A stretch of 64,000 nt of DNA from Thermosulfurimonas sp. F29. GTDB taxonomy: Bacteria > Desulfobacterota > Thermodesulfobacteria > Thermodesulfobacteriales > Thermodesulfobacteriaceae. The notes under the pieces were generated by a model, which worked only from the letters and a program-made list of their open reading frames with translations, did no database searches and was not told the DNA's origin. Of this stretch, positions 1 to 7,754 are shown piece by piece. A program made the translations under genes and the position numbers. The stretch is taken from positions 806,001 to 870,000 of the forward strand of contig NZ_JAIFYA010000001.1 in the NCBI RefSeq assembly GCF_019688735.1. The letters run 5' to 3'. Each line of letters begins with the position of its first letter. Position 1 is the first letter of the stretch.

Positions 1-149
1 ATCACCCCGTGGGCGGCGATCTGCCCCAGATCCTTCACCTTCTCCACCGTGGCGTCGATCCCGAGTTCGTCCAGGGCGAGAACCACATTGTCGTAAAGGG
101 CTTCACACCGGGGGCACCCCGGCCCAAGGACCCTGATTTCCCTGACCAT
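1..149 (-). CDS. Thioredoxin-like small redox protein (partial)
   Basis: The gene starts with ATG at 149 and runs off the left edge, so only about 49 N-terminal residues are visible. They begin MVREIRVLGPGCPRCEALY, with a CPRC redox motif at residues 12-15 straight after the first beta strand. This is the layout of the short thioredoxin-fold proteins annotated as redox-active disulfide protein 2. A strong ribosome site (GGGAGG) lies about 6 bases upstream. It follows the permease by 22 bases on the same strand. In known arsenical and heavy-metal operons such proteins accompany ArsR and DUF318 permeases, probably supplying reductant or a thiol; that role is inferred. Confidence 0.75.
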   Translation of the reverse strand, partial: MVREIRVLGPGCPRCEALYDNVVLALDELGIDATVEKVKDLGQIAAHGV

Positions 150-171
150 ATCGCCACCTCCCTTTTGATAA

Positions 172-1461
172 TTAAAGGCTTACAAGAAAATGCCCGTAAA
201 ACCACCCGCAGAGGGTGGAGATCATCACCACCAGGGCCACATAGGCCAGGGTCTTTCGGGTACCAAGGACCGAACGGATGACCAGCATGCTGGGAAGGGA
301 CACCGCCGGCCCGGAAAGAAGAAGGGCCAGAGCCGGGCCCTTGCCCATCCCGGCCCCGAGAAGTCCCTGAAGGATGGGGACCTCGGTCAGGGTGGCGAAG
401 TACATGAAGGCCCCGGAGACGGCAGCAAAGAAGTTGGCCGCAAGTCCGTTCCCACCCACCAGCTCGGCCACGAGGTGCGAGGGGATGAGGGCCTCGTGGC
501 CGGGACGGCCCAGAAAGAATCCGGCCCCGAGCACCCCGAGAAAGAGAAGGGGAAGGATCTGGCGGGCCAGCCAGTAGGAGGACTCGAACCATTCCCGGGC
601 CTCGCCTCCGGTGCGCCAGAGGGCGAACGAAAGCACCACCACCCCGGAAAGAAAGGCGATCTCGTGGCCCCGGGAGAGGACTTCCCCCAGGGTTGCCGCA
701 AGGGCCGCGGCGACAAGCCAGGGGGTTTTTACCCCGAAGAAGAACCGCAGTTCCACCAGTAAGACCAGGGCCGCCGCGGCCACTAGCTTCCACTTGAGGG
801 CGAAGATCCTTTCCCAGAGGCCGGTTCCGTGTCCCCAGGTGGCCAGGACCAGGATGGCCACCAGCGTAGCCATGAAAAGGACCGTTTGCCGGAGGGGGCG
901 TCCTTCGGCCGGAGGCTCGGCGGCGAACTCCGCAAGCCGTGCGGTCTCCTCCCGCCGGAAGAAAAAGGCCATGAGAAGCCCGATGAGAAGGCTTGCTCCG
1001 ATGGCCGCTATCGCTCGCGCCAGACCCAGCCCGGCCCCGAGCACCCGGGCCGTGAGCACGATGGCCAGCACATTTATGGCCGGCCCGGAGTAGAGGAAGG
1101 TGCTGGCCGGGCCGAGCCCGGCCCCGTTGAGATAGATTCCGGCAAAAAGGGGAAGCACCGTGCAGGAGCAGACCGCAAGTACCGTCCCGGCCACCGAGGC
1201 CACCCCGTAGGCCACGGGTTTGGGAGCCCCCGGCCCCAGATAACGCATCACCGATTCCTTGGAGACGAAGACGCTTATGGCTCCGGCGATGAAGAAGGCC
1301 GGAATGAGACAGAGGATCACATGCTCGCGGGCGTACCAGTGGGCGAGAAGCAGGGCCTCCCGCGCCCCGGAAAGAACCCGCTCCCGGGCCGGGAAGAAAT
1401 AAAACAGGAGAAATACGGCCGTGGCGATCCCTATCTCCCGGGCCCGTTTAAGGCTTCTCAC
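172..1461 (-). CDS. CSC-motif permease, ArsP/YraQ (DUF318) family
   Basis: An integral membrane protein of 429 residues with about ten hydrophobic segments. The family-defining stretch AVCSCTVLPLFAGIY is at residues 96-110 (Cys98 and Cys100), followed by GAGLGPASTFLYSGPAINVLA. A second related segment, FATLTEVPILQGLLGAGMGKGPALALLLSGPAVSLP, lies near the C-terminus. Known members export organoarsenicals through the cysteine pair; others have no proven substrate. It starts with GTG and overlaps the 3' end of the ArsR gene by 14 bases, and a CPRC thioredoxin-like gene follows. Metal or arsenical efflux is therefore the likely role, but the substrate is not shown by sequence. Confidence 0.85.
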   Translation of the reverse strand: MRSLKRAREIGIATAVFLLFYFFPARERVLSGAREALLLAHWYAREHVILCLIPAFFIAGAISVFVSKESVMRYLGPGAPKPVAYGVASVAGTVLAVCSCTVLPLFAGIYLNGAGLGPASTFLYSGPAINVLAIVLTARVLGAGLGLARAIAAIGASLLIGLLMAFFFRREETARLAEFAAEPPAEGRPLRQTVLFMATLVAILVLATWGHGTGLWERIFALKWKLVAAAALVLLVELRFFFGVKTPWLVAAALAATLGEVLSRGHEIAFLSGVVVLSFALWRTGGEAREWFESSYWLARQILPLLFLGVLGAGFFLGRPGHEALIPSHLVAELVGGNGLAANFFAAVSGAFMYFATLTEVPILQGLLGAGMGKGPALALLLSGPAVSLPSMLVIRSVLGTRKTLAYVALVVMISTLCGWFYGHFLVSL

Positions 1462-1873
1462 CGGCGAACCCTCCCTCTTCCTCGTTATCGGTGCAGCGTG
1501 GTTTTTCGGCCGGGGCCCTCAGGAAAGGCGGCCCCACCTCGAGCCTTTCCAGCCTCTGCCGGAGCCCGGCCACCTCCGGGTCGTCAGAGAGTTCTCGGAG
1601 GGCCAGGGTTAGAAGGTTTTCGGCCTCGCGATCCGCCGGGGCCAGTCGGTAGATCTGGAAGAAACCCCGCCTCTCGAAGACCAGGAAACCGGCCTCGGCG
1701 AGCTTCTGGAGGTGTCGGGTTACGGTGGGCTGGGAGAGTTCCAGGGCCGCACTCAATTCGCACACGCAGCAGGGCCGCACCGCAAGGAGGGCCAGGATCT
1801 TGAGGCGCGTCCCGTCGGAAAGGGCCTTGAACCGCCGCACCCGCTGTCTCAATACACCGGCCCTCCGCGTCAT
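1448..1873 (-). CDS. ArsR-family metalloregulator
   Basis: A winged-helix repressor of 141 residues. The helix containing PCCVCEL (Cys35, Cys36, Cys38) precedes the recognition helix SQPTVTRHLQKLAEAGFL. This C-V-C-E-L arrangement is the As(III)/Sb(III) sensor site of classical ArsR proteins. It should repress its own operon (permease and thioredoxin-like genes) until the metalloid binds. An in-frame ATG at 1921 would add 16 residues, but it sits inside the predicted promoter (1901-1929). The ATG at 1873, preceded by GGGGTGAGGGG, is therefore chosen. The C-terminus overlaps the permease start. Confidence 0.88.
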   Translation of the reverse strand: MTRRAGVLRQRVRRFKALSDGTRLKILALLAVRPCCVCELSAALELSQPTVTRHLQKLAEAGFLVFERRGFFQIYRLAPADREAENLLTLALRELSDDPEVAGLRQRLERLEVGPPFLRAPAEKPRCTDNEEEGGFAGEKP

Positions 1874-1900
1874 CCCCTCACCCCACTTTTTATTTCTTGA

Positions 1901-1929
1901 ACTATATAGCCAATTAGCCATAAAGTCAA
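1901..1929 (-). promoter_or_regulatory. Promoter of the arsR operon with likely operator
   Basis: On the minus strand TTGACT (1924-1929) and TATAGT (1901-1906) are separated by exactly 17 bases. The spacer carries a direct repeat TGGCTA-AT-TGGCTA (1907-1920) with partial dyad symmetry, a plausible ArsR operator. Transcription would start about 20 bases upstream of the ATG at 1873. Confidence 0.7.
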
Positions 1930-1950
1930 GTAAGATCCTTCCTCCTTTTT

Positions 1951-1976
1951 AAAATAGGATCCGATCCTATTTTTCG
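1951..1976. repeat. 26-bp repeat containing a 23-bp perfect palindrome, copy 1
   Basis: Arms AAAATAGGATC and GATCCTATTTT flank a single central C (1951-1973); the next three bases (TCG) are also shared with copy 2. It lies just upstream of the arsR promoter, in the 202-base gene-free stretch 1874-2075. It could be an operator for a dimeric regulator or a bidirectional terminator, since A-tract and T-tract flank the stem. Confidence 0.8.
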
Positions 1977-2040
1977 GGGTTCCATAGATTATTTTTTTCG
2001 AATTTGGGGAGGATGTTGGGTAGTTTTTAGAGCTATTTTC

Positions 2041-2062
2041 TTTCTCCGAAATTTCTCCGAAA
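2041..2062. repeat. Tandem 11-bp repeat
   Basis: TTTCTCCGAAA occurs twice in direct succession (2041-2051 and 2052-2062), and its second copy runs into palindrome copy 2. No function is assigned. Confidence 0.65.
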
Positions 2063-2085
2063 ATAGGATCCGATCCTATTTTTCG
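2060..2085. repeat. 26-bp palindromic repeat, copy 2
   Basis: Identical over 26 bases to 1951-1976, with its dyad at 2060-2082. It contains the stop codon (2076-2078) of the minus-strand gene ending at 2076, a position typical of a terminator stem. The two copies are 109 bases apart. Confidence 0.8.
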
Positions 2086-2837
2086 AGGGCCGGGCGGCGG
2101 GCTAGGAGGTAAACCCCGTAGTAGGTGCTCTCCAGAAAGGGGATCCCCCCGGGAGCCCGGGCGAATCCCCCCCGACGGTAACACATCCGGATGAAGCGCA
2201 GGGTCGGATCCGGATCCGCGAGGAAACGCCCGGATCGCTCCAGCACCCGAAGGGCAAAGTAGGTGTTTTCCAGAAAAGAGGTAGTGCCCGGTCGAAAACC
2301 GAACCCCCCGTCGGGATTGCGAGAGGCGAGCACCCAGGACAGCCGCTCCGCATCCAGGGATTCCGGAAACATCTCGCTCCACCGGTAAAGATCACGAAGG
2401 GTGCGCAACGCGGGCCTTGCGGGTGCCTGAGGCAAAACCCCGTCCAGCCCCAGCCGTCGAACACAGAAGTAATAGGCGGCCCGAACTTCAGGGTCCCGCG
2501 ACAGAGGCCTCCTCCGGCCAAGCAGAATCCTCCGTGCTCGAACCTGCACCTCCTCCCGGGAGAGAATCCCCGTGCGATCCGCCAGCCACAGCCACCGTCG
2601 CAGAGCCGGAAGCTGCGGAGGGGGAGGCGTGTGCTCCAGAAAGAGGCGCACCGAAGAGAGCACCTTCCCGGAGGGGGGAAACAGAAGCTCCCAGGTGCGC
2701 AGGGCGAAATAGGTGTCCTCCACCGTGGCGGGAAGCCTGGGCGTGGCGGCAAACCCTCCCTCCTCCTTGGCCCGCATTACCAGGAATTCGTGGATCTCCG
2801 GCCTTATCTCCTCCAGAAATCCCCCCTCACGGCCCAC
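2076..2837 (-). CDS. Prenyltransferase/terpene-cyclase-fold repeat protein of unknown function
   Basis: The product has 253 residues, starting at a GTG preceded by GGGAGG at good spacing; an upstream in-frame TTG at 2894 has no such site. At least three helical-hairpin repeats share a G-G-F plus E/D-(N/D/S)-T-Y-(F/Y) pattern: GGFAATPRLPATVEDTYFAL, GGFGFRPGTTSFLENTYFAL and GGFARAPGGIPFLESTYYGV. This is the alpha/alpha-barrel repeat of protein prenyltransferase beta subunits and squalene cyclases. I see neither the zinc-ligand set of prenyltransferases nor a DxDD cyclase motif, so enzymatic function is doubtful. No signal peptide is apparent. It is transcribed alone on the minus strand and ends in palindrome copy 2. 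Confidence 0.6.
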   Translation of the reverse strand: MGREGGFLEEIRPEIHEFLVMRAKEEGGFAATPRLPATVEDTYFALRTWELLFPPSGKVLSSVRLFLEHTPPPPQLPALRRWLWLADRTGILSREEVQVRARRILLGRRRPLSRDPEVRAAYYFCVRRLGLDGVLPQAPARPALRTLRDLYRWSEMFPESLDAERLSWVLASRNPDGGFGFRPGTTSFLENTYFALRVLERSGRFLADPDPTLRFIRMCYRRGGFARAPGGIPFLESTYYGVYLLARRPALEK

Positions 2838-2995
2838 ACCAAACCTCCCGTACGAAATCCTCCCCCACGCTATACCGCCTGCGGAGGAAGTCAAGGGCCC
2901 CCGGGCGGGCTCACGAGAAACGATCGTCTCCGGGATTAATTCCCGGCGATCTGAAGAAATCGCCGCATTTCTTTAATTTTCAACCTTAATTCCCT

Positions 2996-3024
2996 TTGAC
3001 TTAGGGGACAAAGAGGGGGATAAT
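2996..3024 (+). promoter_or_regulatory. Promoter of the metallo-hydrolase gene
   Basis: TTGACT (2996-3001) and GATAAT (3019-3024) are spaced by 17 bases. They end 29 bases before the chosen ATG at 3054. Confidence 0.65.
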
Positions 3025-3053
3025 GAAATAAATCCGTCGAGGGGGTGAGAGAG

Positions 3054-3845
3054 ATGGCCCTTTATCGCATTCACCCGCTGGTGCTGGGGAGCAAGATCTT
3101 CGACAAGGGGACCATGACCTATCAGTACGGGTACGGGGAAGAGATTCATGTGCCGGTCTTCGGCTGGCTCATCGAGGGGGGTGAAAAGGTGGTGCTGGTG
3201 GACACCGGTTATCTGGGGCCGGTGATCACCGAGGCCCGGGAGAAGGCCCTGGGGGCCAAAATATATCGCTTTGAGGAGGCCCTCTCCCGTTTCGGACTTT
3301 CACCTGCGGACATAGACCTGGTGCTCCACACCCACCTCCACAACGACCACTGCGAAAACGACTTCAAGTGCGAGAACGCGGTGTTTTACGCCCACCGGCT
3401 GGAGTTCGAGGCCCTTTACGGGGGCCATCCTCTGGACTTTCGTTACGCCCCGGACTTCGTGGAGGAACTGGATCAGGAGGGGCGCTTCGTGAAGCTCGAG
3501 GAGGATCGGGAGATCCTCCCGGGGCTCAGGATGATCCACACCCCCGGGCACACCGCGGGAGGGATGACCGTGCTGGTGGAGACGGAGCGGGGAGTTGCGG
3601 CCATAACCGGGGTGTGTACCCTGTTTGAGAACTACTGGCCCCCGCGAAAGATCCGGGCCCTGGGCTGGGAGGTCATCCCCCCGGGGGTCCACACCGATGC
3701 CTATGTGGCCTACGAACAGACCCTGCGCATCAAAAAGATGGCGGACCTGATCCTTCCCCTTCACGAGCCGGAGCTCGCCAGGATTGAGACCGTCCCCGAT
3801 CAGTGGGATCAGGTGAAGTTACCCGAGGGAGCCCGGGAGGAATAA
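3054..3845 (+). CDS. MBL-fold hydrolase, N-acyl-homoserine-lactonase-like
   Basis: A cytosolic metallo-beta-lactamase-fold protein of 263 residues. The zinc motif reads HTHLHNDH, followed by IHTPGHTAGGM and a late LPLHEPE. These match the N-acyl homoserine lactonase group of the superfamily. At the position where AiiA-type enzymes carry the metal-bridging Asp, this protein reads ITGVCTLFEN, with Gly-Val-Cys instead. The metal site, and possibly the substrate, therefore differ. ATG 3054 is preferred over GTG 3045 because GAGGGGGTGA sits at normal distance from it. It has its own promoter and is followed 48 bases later by ftsK. Confidence 0.78.
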   Translation: MALYRIHPLVLGSKIFDKGTMTYQYGYGEEIHVPVFGWLIEGGEKVVLVDTGYLGPVITEAREKALGAKIYRFEEALSRFGLSPADIDLVLHTHLHNDHCENDFKCENAVFYAHRLEFEALYGGHPLDFRYAPDFVEELDQEGRFVKLEEDREILPGLRMIHTPGHTAGGMTVLVETERGVAAITGVCTLFENYWPPRKIRALGWEVIPPGVHTDAYVAYEQTLRIKKMADLILPLHEPELARIETVPDQWDQVKLPEGAREE

Positions 3846-3893
3846 GGAGCCCTTCTTGTCCGACTTTTACCTTTAAGGTATCGTTCCTATTAA

Positions 3894-5873
3894 ATGAAAA
3901 GGTTTCACTTCACCCCTCTCGGGTTTTTTCTGCTGGCCACGGGTATTTTTTTGCTCCTTGCCCTTATTTCCTATCATCCGGGGGATCCCGGTTTCGGAAG
4001 AGCCGGAGGGGAAATCGTTCACAACTGGGAGGGTCTGGCCGGAGCCTATCTTTCCTCATTTTTTTTCGATCTTTTCGGTCTGGGAGCCTTTCTGGTGCCT
4101 CTTTTCGGATTACTTCTCGCCCTCAAAGTCTTTTCCGGAAGGCCTCCCCGCGGCCGGGAGGTCCTGGGGGCGGGGTGTCTTATTCTCGGTGCCTCTCTGG
4201 CCCTGGGATTCCTTCCGGAGGGGGGTCGCTGGTGGCGGTATCCCGCAAGCGGCGGGCTCGTCGGATTCCTGGGGCAGGCCCTGAGACCCTTTTTGGGCGT
4301 GCCGGGGCTGGTTCTGCTCGTACTCTTTCTGGCCCTGGGGGGACTCGCTCTCCTGGGAGTGCGCCCCGGGGAGGAGCCTTTGAGATCGTTTTCCGGACGA
4401 AAGAAAAAAAAGAGGACGCCCGAGGAGAAGGAAAAGGTTTCCGCCCGCACCCTCCCGGCGGAGCCCCCTAAGGGCTCGGGTTTTCCTCCGCCCCTTGACC
4501 TTCTTGAGGAGCCTCCGGCCCGCAGGAAGGGTCCCTCGCAGGAGATCCTGGGAAACATGGCCCGGGCCCTTGAGACCAAACTCCGGGAGTTCGGGGTGGA
4601 AGGGGAGGTGGTGGCGGTCAATCCCGGCCCGGTGATCACCGTTTACGAATTCCGGCCCGCTCCCGGGGTAAAGATCAACCGCATCGCGGCTCTGGCCGAC
4701 GATCTGGCCCTGGGCCTTTCGGCCGAAAGCGTGCGCATCGTGGCCCCCATCCCGGGAAAGGATGTGGTGGGAATCGAGGTCTCCAATCCCGAACGGGAAA
4801 CGGTCTATCTGAGGGAGATCATCGAGAGCGAGTCCTTCCGGAGGGCGAAATCCCCCCTTACCCTGGCCCTGGGCAAGGATCAATCCGGGGAGCCCGTGGT
4901 CACGGATCTGGCCCGAATGCCTCATCTCCTCATCGCCGGGGCCACGGGAACGGGAAAGAGCGTGTTCCTGCACTCCGTTATCCTCAGTCTTATCTACAAG
5001 AGCACCCCGAAGGACATCCGTTTCCTTCTCATCGATCCCAAACGGATCGAACTTTCCGTCTACGAGAACATTCCCTATCTCCTGCATCCGGTTGTACTGG
5101 AGCCCCGTCTGGCCACCCGGGCCCTGCGCTGGGCGGTGGCGGAGATGGAACGCCGCTATCGGCTCCTCGAGGAGACCCGGGCCCGCAATCTCGAGTCCTA
5201 CAACCGACAGGGGGAGGAGAAACTTCCCTACATCGTCATCATCATCGACGAGCTGGCGGACCTCATGGTGGTGGCCTCCAAGGAGGTGGAGACGCTGCTC
5301 ACGCGGCTCGCCCAGATGGCCCGGGCCTCGGGGATTCACCTCCTGCTGGCTACCCAGCGCCCCTCGGTGGATGTCATCACCGGAATCATCAAGGCTAACT
5401 TCCCGGCCCGGATTTCTTTTCAGGTCTCCTCCCGCACCGATTCCCGGACCATTCTGGACACCCAGGGGGCGGAAAGACTCCTCGGAGCCGGAGACATGCT
5501 CTTCATGCCGCCGGGGGCCTCGAAGCTCCGGCGCATCCACGGCCCCTATGTCTCGGAGGCCGAGGTCCGCAGGGTGGTGGAATATCTCAGGGCCCGGGGA
5601 GAACCCGAGTACCTGGCCGATTTCGAGGCTCTGGAGGAGGAAGGAGAAGAGACCGGAGTCTTCGGAGAGGAAGAGGCCGACGACGAGCTCTACCGGGAGG
5701 CGGTCCGCATCGCCATTCAGCAGGGCAAGATCTCGGTCTCCATGCTCCAGAGACGCCTGCGCATAGGTTATAATCGAGCCGCCAGGCTCGTAGAACGCAT
5801 GGAGGAGGAAGGCATTGTTGGTCCGAGTGACGGTGTTCGTCCTCGCCCTGTGCTGGTGGACCGCAAGCCTTAG
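3894..5873 (+). CDS. ftsK: DNA translocase FtsK/SpoIIIE
   Basis: A septum-located DNA pump of 659 residues that clears and resolves chromosomes at division. Four hydrophobic segments lie within residues 10-165, followed by a short charged linker (about 165-215). The motor follows, with Walker A GATGTGKS near residue 350 and Walker B IVIIIDELADLM near 450. A C-terminal winged-helix gamma domain, which reads orientation sequences, ends in GYNRAARLVERMEEEGIVGP. The linker is much shorter than in E. coli, as in most non-enteric FtsK. Its last 59 bases overlap the start of lolA, suggesting translational coupling. Confidence 0.95.
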   Translation: MKRFHFTPLGFFLLATGIFLLLALISYHPGDPGFGRAGGEIVHNWEGLAGAYLSSFFFDLFGLGAFLVPLFGLLLALKVFSGRPPRGREVLGAGCLILGASLALGFLPEGGRWWRYPASGGLVGFLGQALRPFLGVPGLVLLVLFLALGGLALLGVRPGEEPLRSFSGRKKKKRTPEEKEKVSARTLPAEPPKGSGFPPPLDLLEEPPARRKGPSQEILGNMARALETKLREFGVEGEVVAVNPGPVITVYEFRPAPGVKINRIAALADDLALGLSAESVRIVAPIPGKDVVGIEVSNPERETVYLREIIESESFRRAKSPLTLALGKDQSGEPVVTDLARMPHLLIAGATGTGKSVFLHSVILSLIYKSTPKDIRFLLIDPKRIELSVYENIPYLLHPVVLEPRLATRALRWAVAEMERRYRLLEETRARNLESYNRQGEEKLPYIVIIIDELADLMVVASKEVETLLTRLAQMARASGIHLLLATQRPSVDVITGIIKANFPARISFQVSSRTDSRTILDTQGAERLLGAGDMLFMPPGASKLRRIHGPYVSEAEVRRVVEYLRARGEPEYLADFEALEEEGEETGVFGEEEADDELYREAVRIAIQQGKISVSMLQRRLRIGYNRAARLVERMEEEGIVGPSDGVRPRPVLVDRKP

Positions 5874-6525
5874 GGCCGGAACCCTCTCTCCGGAGACGGT
5901 CCTCTCCCGGGTGGAGGCCTTTTACCGGGAGATCCGCACCCTTTCGGGTAGCTTCTCTCAGGAGGTTTACTGGCGCAAGGGCTACCGGGTGGAGGTCTCG
6001 GGGGGAAAGTTCTGGTTCAAAAAAACGAATCTTCTGCGGTGGGAGTACCGTTACCCCGAAAGGATACTCATCGTCTCCGACGGAAGGCGGGTTTACTACT
6101 ACTCCGAGGAGGATCGACAGGTCCTGATTCTCTCTCCCGAAAAGGCCTTCTCCAGGGTAATGCTCGCCGTGATTTCGGGAAAGGCCAGGCTTTCCGAGGA
6201 GTTTGAGCTTATCTCCGGCACCCCGGGCGAAAACGATTTTTACTTCCTGGAGCTGAAACCGCAAAACGACTCCAGCGTCTCACGCCTGAAACTCAAGGTA
6301 AGGGTTTCCACCGGAGAAATAAAGGAACTCTGGTTCTGGGATCCCCTGGGCAACCTCACCCACATGACCCTGGAAAATCTCCGGATCAATCCTAAAATTG
6401 ATAAAACTCGATTTGCTTTTCGGATTCCCAAGGGAGTGGAGGTCATTGATGAAACCCGGAGAGGTGAAAGGGATGGAAAAGGAGCAGCTTCAGGTCGAAA
6501 TACGGAAACTCGCCCGGGACCGTAA
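5815..6525 (+). CDS. lolA: Outer-membrane lipoprotein carrier LolA
   Basis: A product of 236 residues with an N-terminal Sec signal peptide (MLVRVTVFVLALCWWTASLRA). The typical LolA core follows: SGSFSQEVYW, GKFWFKKTNLLRWEY, PERILIVSDG and LKVRVSTGEIKELWFWDPLGN. LolA is the periplasmic chaperone that carries lipoproteins from LolCDE to the outer membrane, so the cell has a true outer membrane. The start is TTG at 5815, set by GGAGGAGGAAGG directly upstream inside ftsK. Its 3' end overlaps nadA by 53 bases. Confidence 0.88.
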   Translation: MLVRVTVFVLALCWWTASLRAGTLSPETVLSRVEAFYREIRTLSGSFSQEVYWRKGYRVEVSGGKFWFKKTNLLRWEYRYPERILIVSDGRRVYYYSEEDRQVLILSPEKAFSRVMLAVISGKARLSEEFELISGTPGENDFYFLELKPQNDSSVSRLKLKVRVSTGEIKELWFWDPLGNLTHMTLENLRINPKIDKTRFAFRIPKGVEVIDETRRGERDGKGAASGRNTETRPGP

Positions 6526-7390
6526 GGCCCTCATCCTGGCCCACAACTACCAGCCTCCGGAGATCCAGGAGATCGCCGATCTGGTGGGGGACTCGCTGGA
6601 ACTAAGCCTCAAGGCCGCGCGCACGGAGGCCCGCGTGATCGTTTTCTGCGGGGTGCTCTTCATGGCCGAGACCGCGCACATCGTATCCCCGGACAAGACG
6701 GTTCTATTCCCTGCACCGCAGGCCTGCTGTGCCATGGCCAGCATGATCACCCCGGAGGATGTGCGGGTCCTGCGCGAGAAATACCCCGGAGCCCCGGTGG
6801 TCACCTATGTGAACTCCTACGCCGAGGTGAAGGCCGAAAGCGACATCTGCTGCACCTCGGCCAATGTGGTGCGGGTCATAGCCAGTCTCCCCGAAAGGGA
6901 GGTGATCTGTCTTCCGGACATGAATCTGGCCCGTTACGCGCAGAGGCACTTTCCGGACAAAAAGATTATCTATCACCAGGGGTTCTGCCCCTTTCACGAT
7001 ACCCTTACCCCGGAGGATGTGCGGCGGGCGCGCGAGGCTCACCCCGGGGCCCTTTTCGTGGCCCATCCCGAGTGCCGTCCCGAGGTCATAGACCTGGCCG
7101 ATCATGTGGCCTCGACCAGCGGAATGCTCAAGTTCTGCCGGGAATCGGAACACAGGGAGTTCATCATCGGGACTGAGGTGGGGTTGCTTTACCCCCTGCG
7201 CAAGCAGAATCCGGACAAGAAGTTCTACCCGGCCTCGGAGAAGATGCTCTGCGAGGCCATGAAGCTCACCACCCTGGAGCTGGTCTATCGGGCCCTTGAG
7301 ACCCTGGAGCCCCGGGTGGAGGTGCCCGAGGAGATTCGAAAGCGGGCTTTGCGGGCGGTCAAACGCATGCTCGAGATCCCGAGGGGGTAG
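6473..7390 (+). CDS. nadA: Quinolinate synthase A
   Basis: A cytosolic [4Fe-4S] enzyme of 305 residues that condenses iminoaspartate with dihydroxyacetone phosphate to quinolinate in NAD synthesis. Likely cluster ligands are Cys86 (QACCAMA), Cys172 (GFCPFH) and Cys260 (KMLCEAMK), spaced 86 and 88 residues apart as in characterised short NadA proteins. Family landmarks LAHNYQPPEIQ, FCGVLFMAETA, HPECRPEV and GTEVGLLYPL are present. ATG 6473 is chosen on its GGAGAGG site; ATG 6449 is an alternative. It lies nested in the 3' end of lolA. No nadB or nadC is in view. Confidence 0.95.
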   Translation: MEKEQLQVEIRKLARDRKALILAHNYQPPEIQEIADLVGDSLELSLKAARTEARVIVFCGVLFMAETAHIVSPDKTVLFPAPQACCAMASMITPEDVRVLREKYPGAPVVTYVNSYAEVKAESDICCTSANVVRVIASLPEREVICLPDMNLARYAQRHFPDKKIIYHQGFCPFHDTLTPEDVRRAREAHPGALFVAHPECRPEVIDLADHVASTSGMLKFCRESEHREFIIGTEVGLLYPLRKQNPDKKFYPASEKMLCEAMKLTTLELVYRALETLEPRVEVPEEIRKRALRAVKRMLEIPRG

Positions 7391-7391
7391 G

Positions 7392-7742
7392 ATGGCACAA
7401 CTAAATCTCAAACCCCTTGCGGAAACCGTGGAGGCCCCGGAGCCCTACTTTCGGCGCTGGCGGGAGGTGCTCTCGGAATTCCGGGAGGAGTTTCGGAGAA
7501 GGACCGGGAGGGAGGTTCGCCTCCTCGTGTTCGACTTGATACTTGAGGCGCGGGCCCACCCGTCCCTCTCGGACATAGATGTCCTGGTCCTTTCCGAAAA
7601 AGGAACGGTCATCCGTCCCCTCTTTCTAAGACTCTTTAGGGAACGGCATCCCCTGCATCCCTTTGAGTTTCACTTTGCCGATCAAAAACTTTTCGAGGAG
7701 TGGTATACTCGGTTCGTATCCCGATGGGAGGAAATCGCTTAG
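7392..7742 (+). CDS. Small nucleotidyltransferase-like protein
   Basis: A product of 116 residues starting one base after the nadA stop, with GAGGGGG as ribosome site. The segment VRLLVFDLILEARAHPSLSDIDVLVLSEKG resembles the minimal nucleotidyltransferase (MNT/KNTase) core, with SDIDVLV supplying the Asp-x-Asp pair. The usual Gly-Ser before it (FGS) is replaced by FDL, which would weaken nucleotide binding. HepT/MNT toxin partners are usual neighbours, but none is seen here. It lies between nadA and purL in one transcription unit. Function unknown; a divergent or inactive transferase is the best description. Confidence 0.55.
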   Translation: MAQLNLKPLAETVEAPEPYFRRWREVLSEFREEFRRRTGREVRLLVFDLILEARAHPSLSDIDVLVLSEKGTVIRPLFLRLFRERHPLHPFEFHFADQKLFEEWYTRFVSRWEEIA

Positions 7743-7754
7743 GGAGGTCTCGCG

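Noticed and set aside
1871-1921. Longer ArsR start at 1921
   Set aside because: It lies inside the predicted promoter, upstream of the probable transcription start.
1951-2085. Palindromic repeats as a CRISPR array
   Set aside because: Only two units, 109 bases apart, with no third repeat and no cas genes in the window.
4110-5540. Minus-strand open frame of 476 codons inside ftsK
   Set aside because: Shadow of the FtsK motor region; no start signal and no family similarity.
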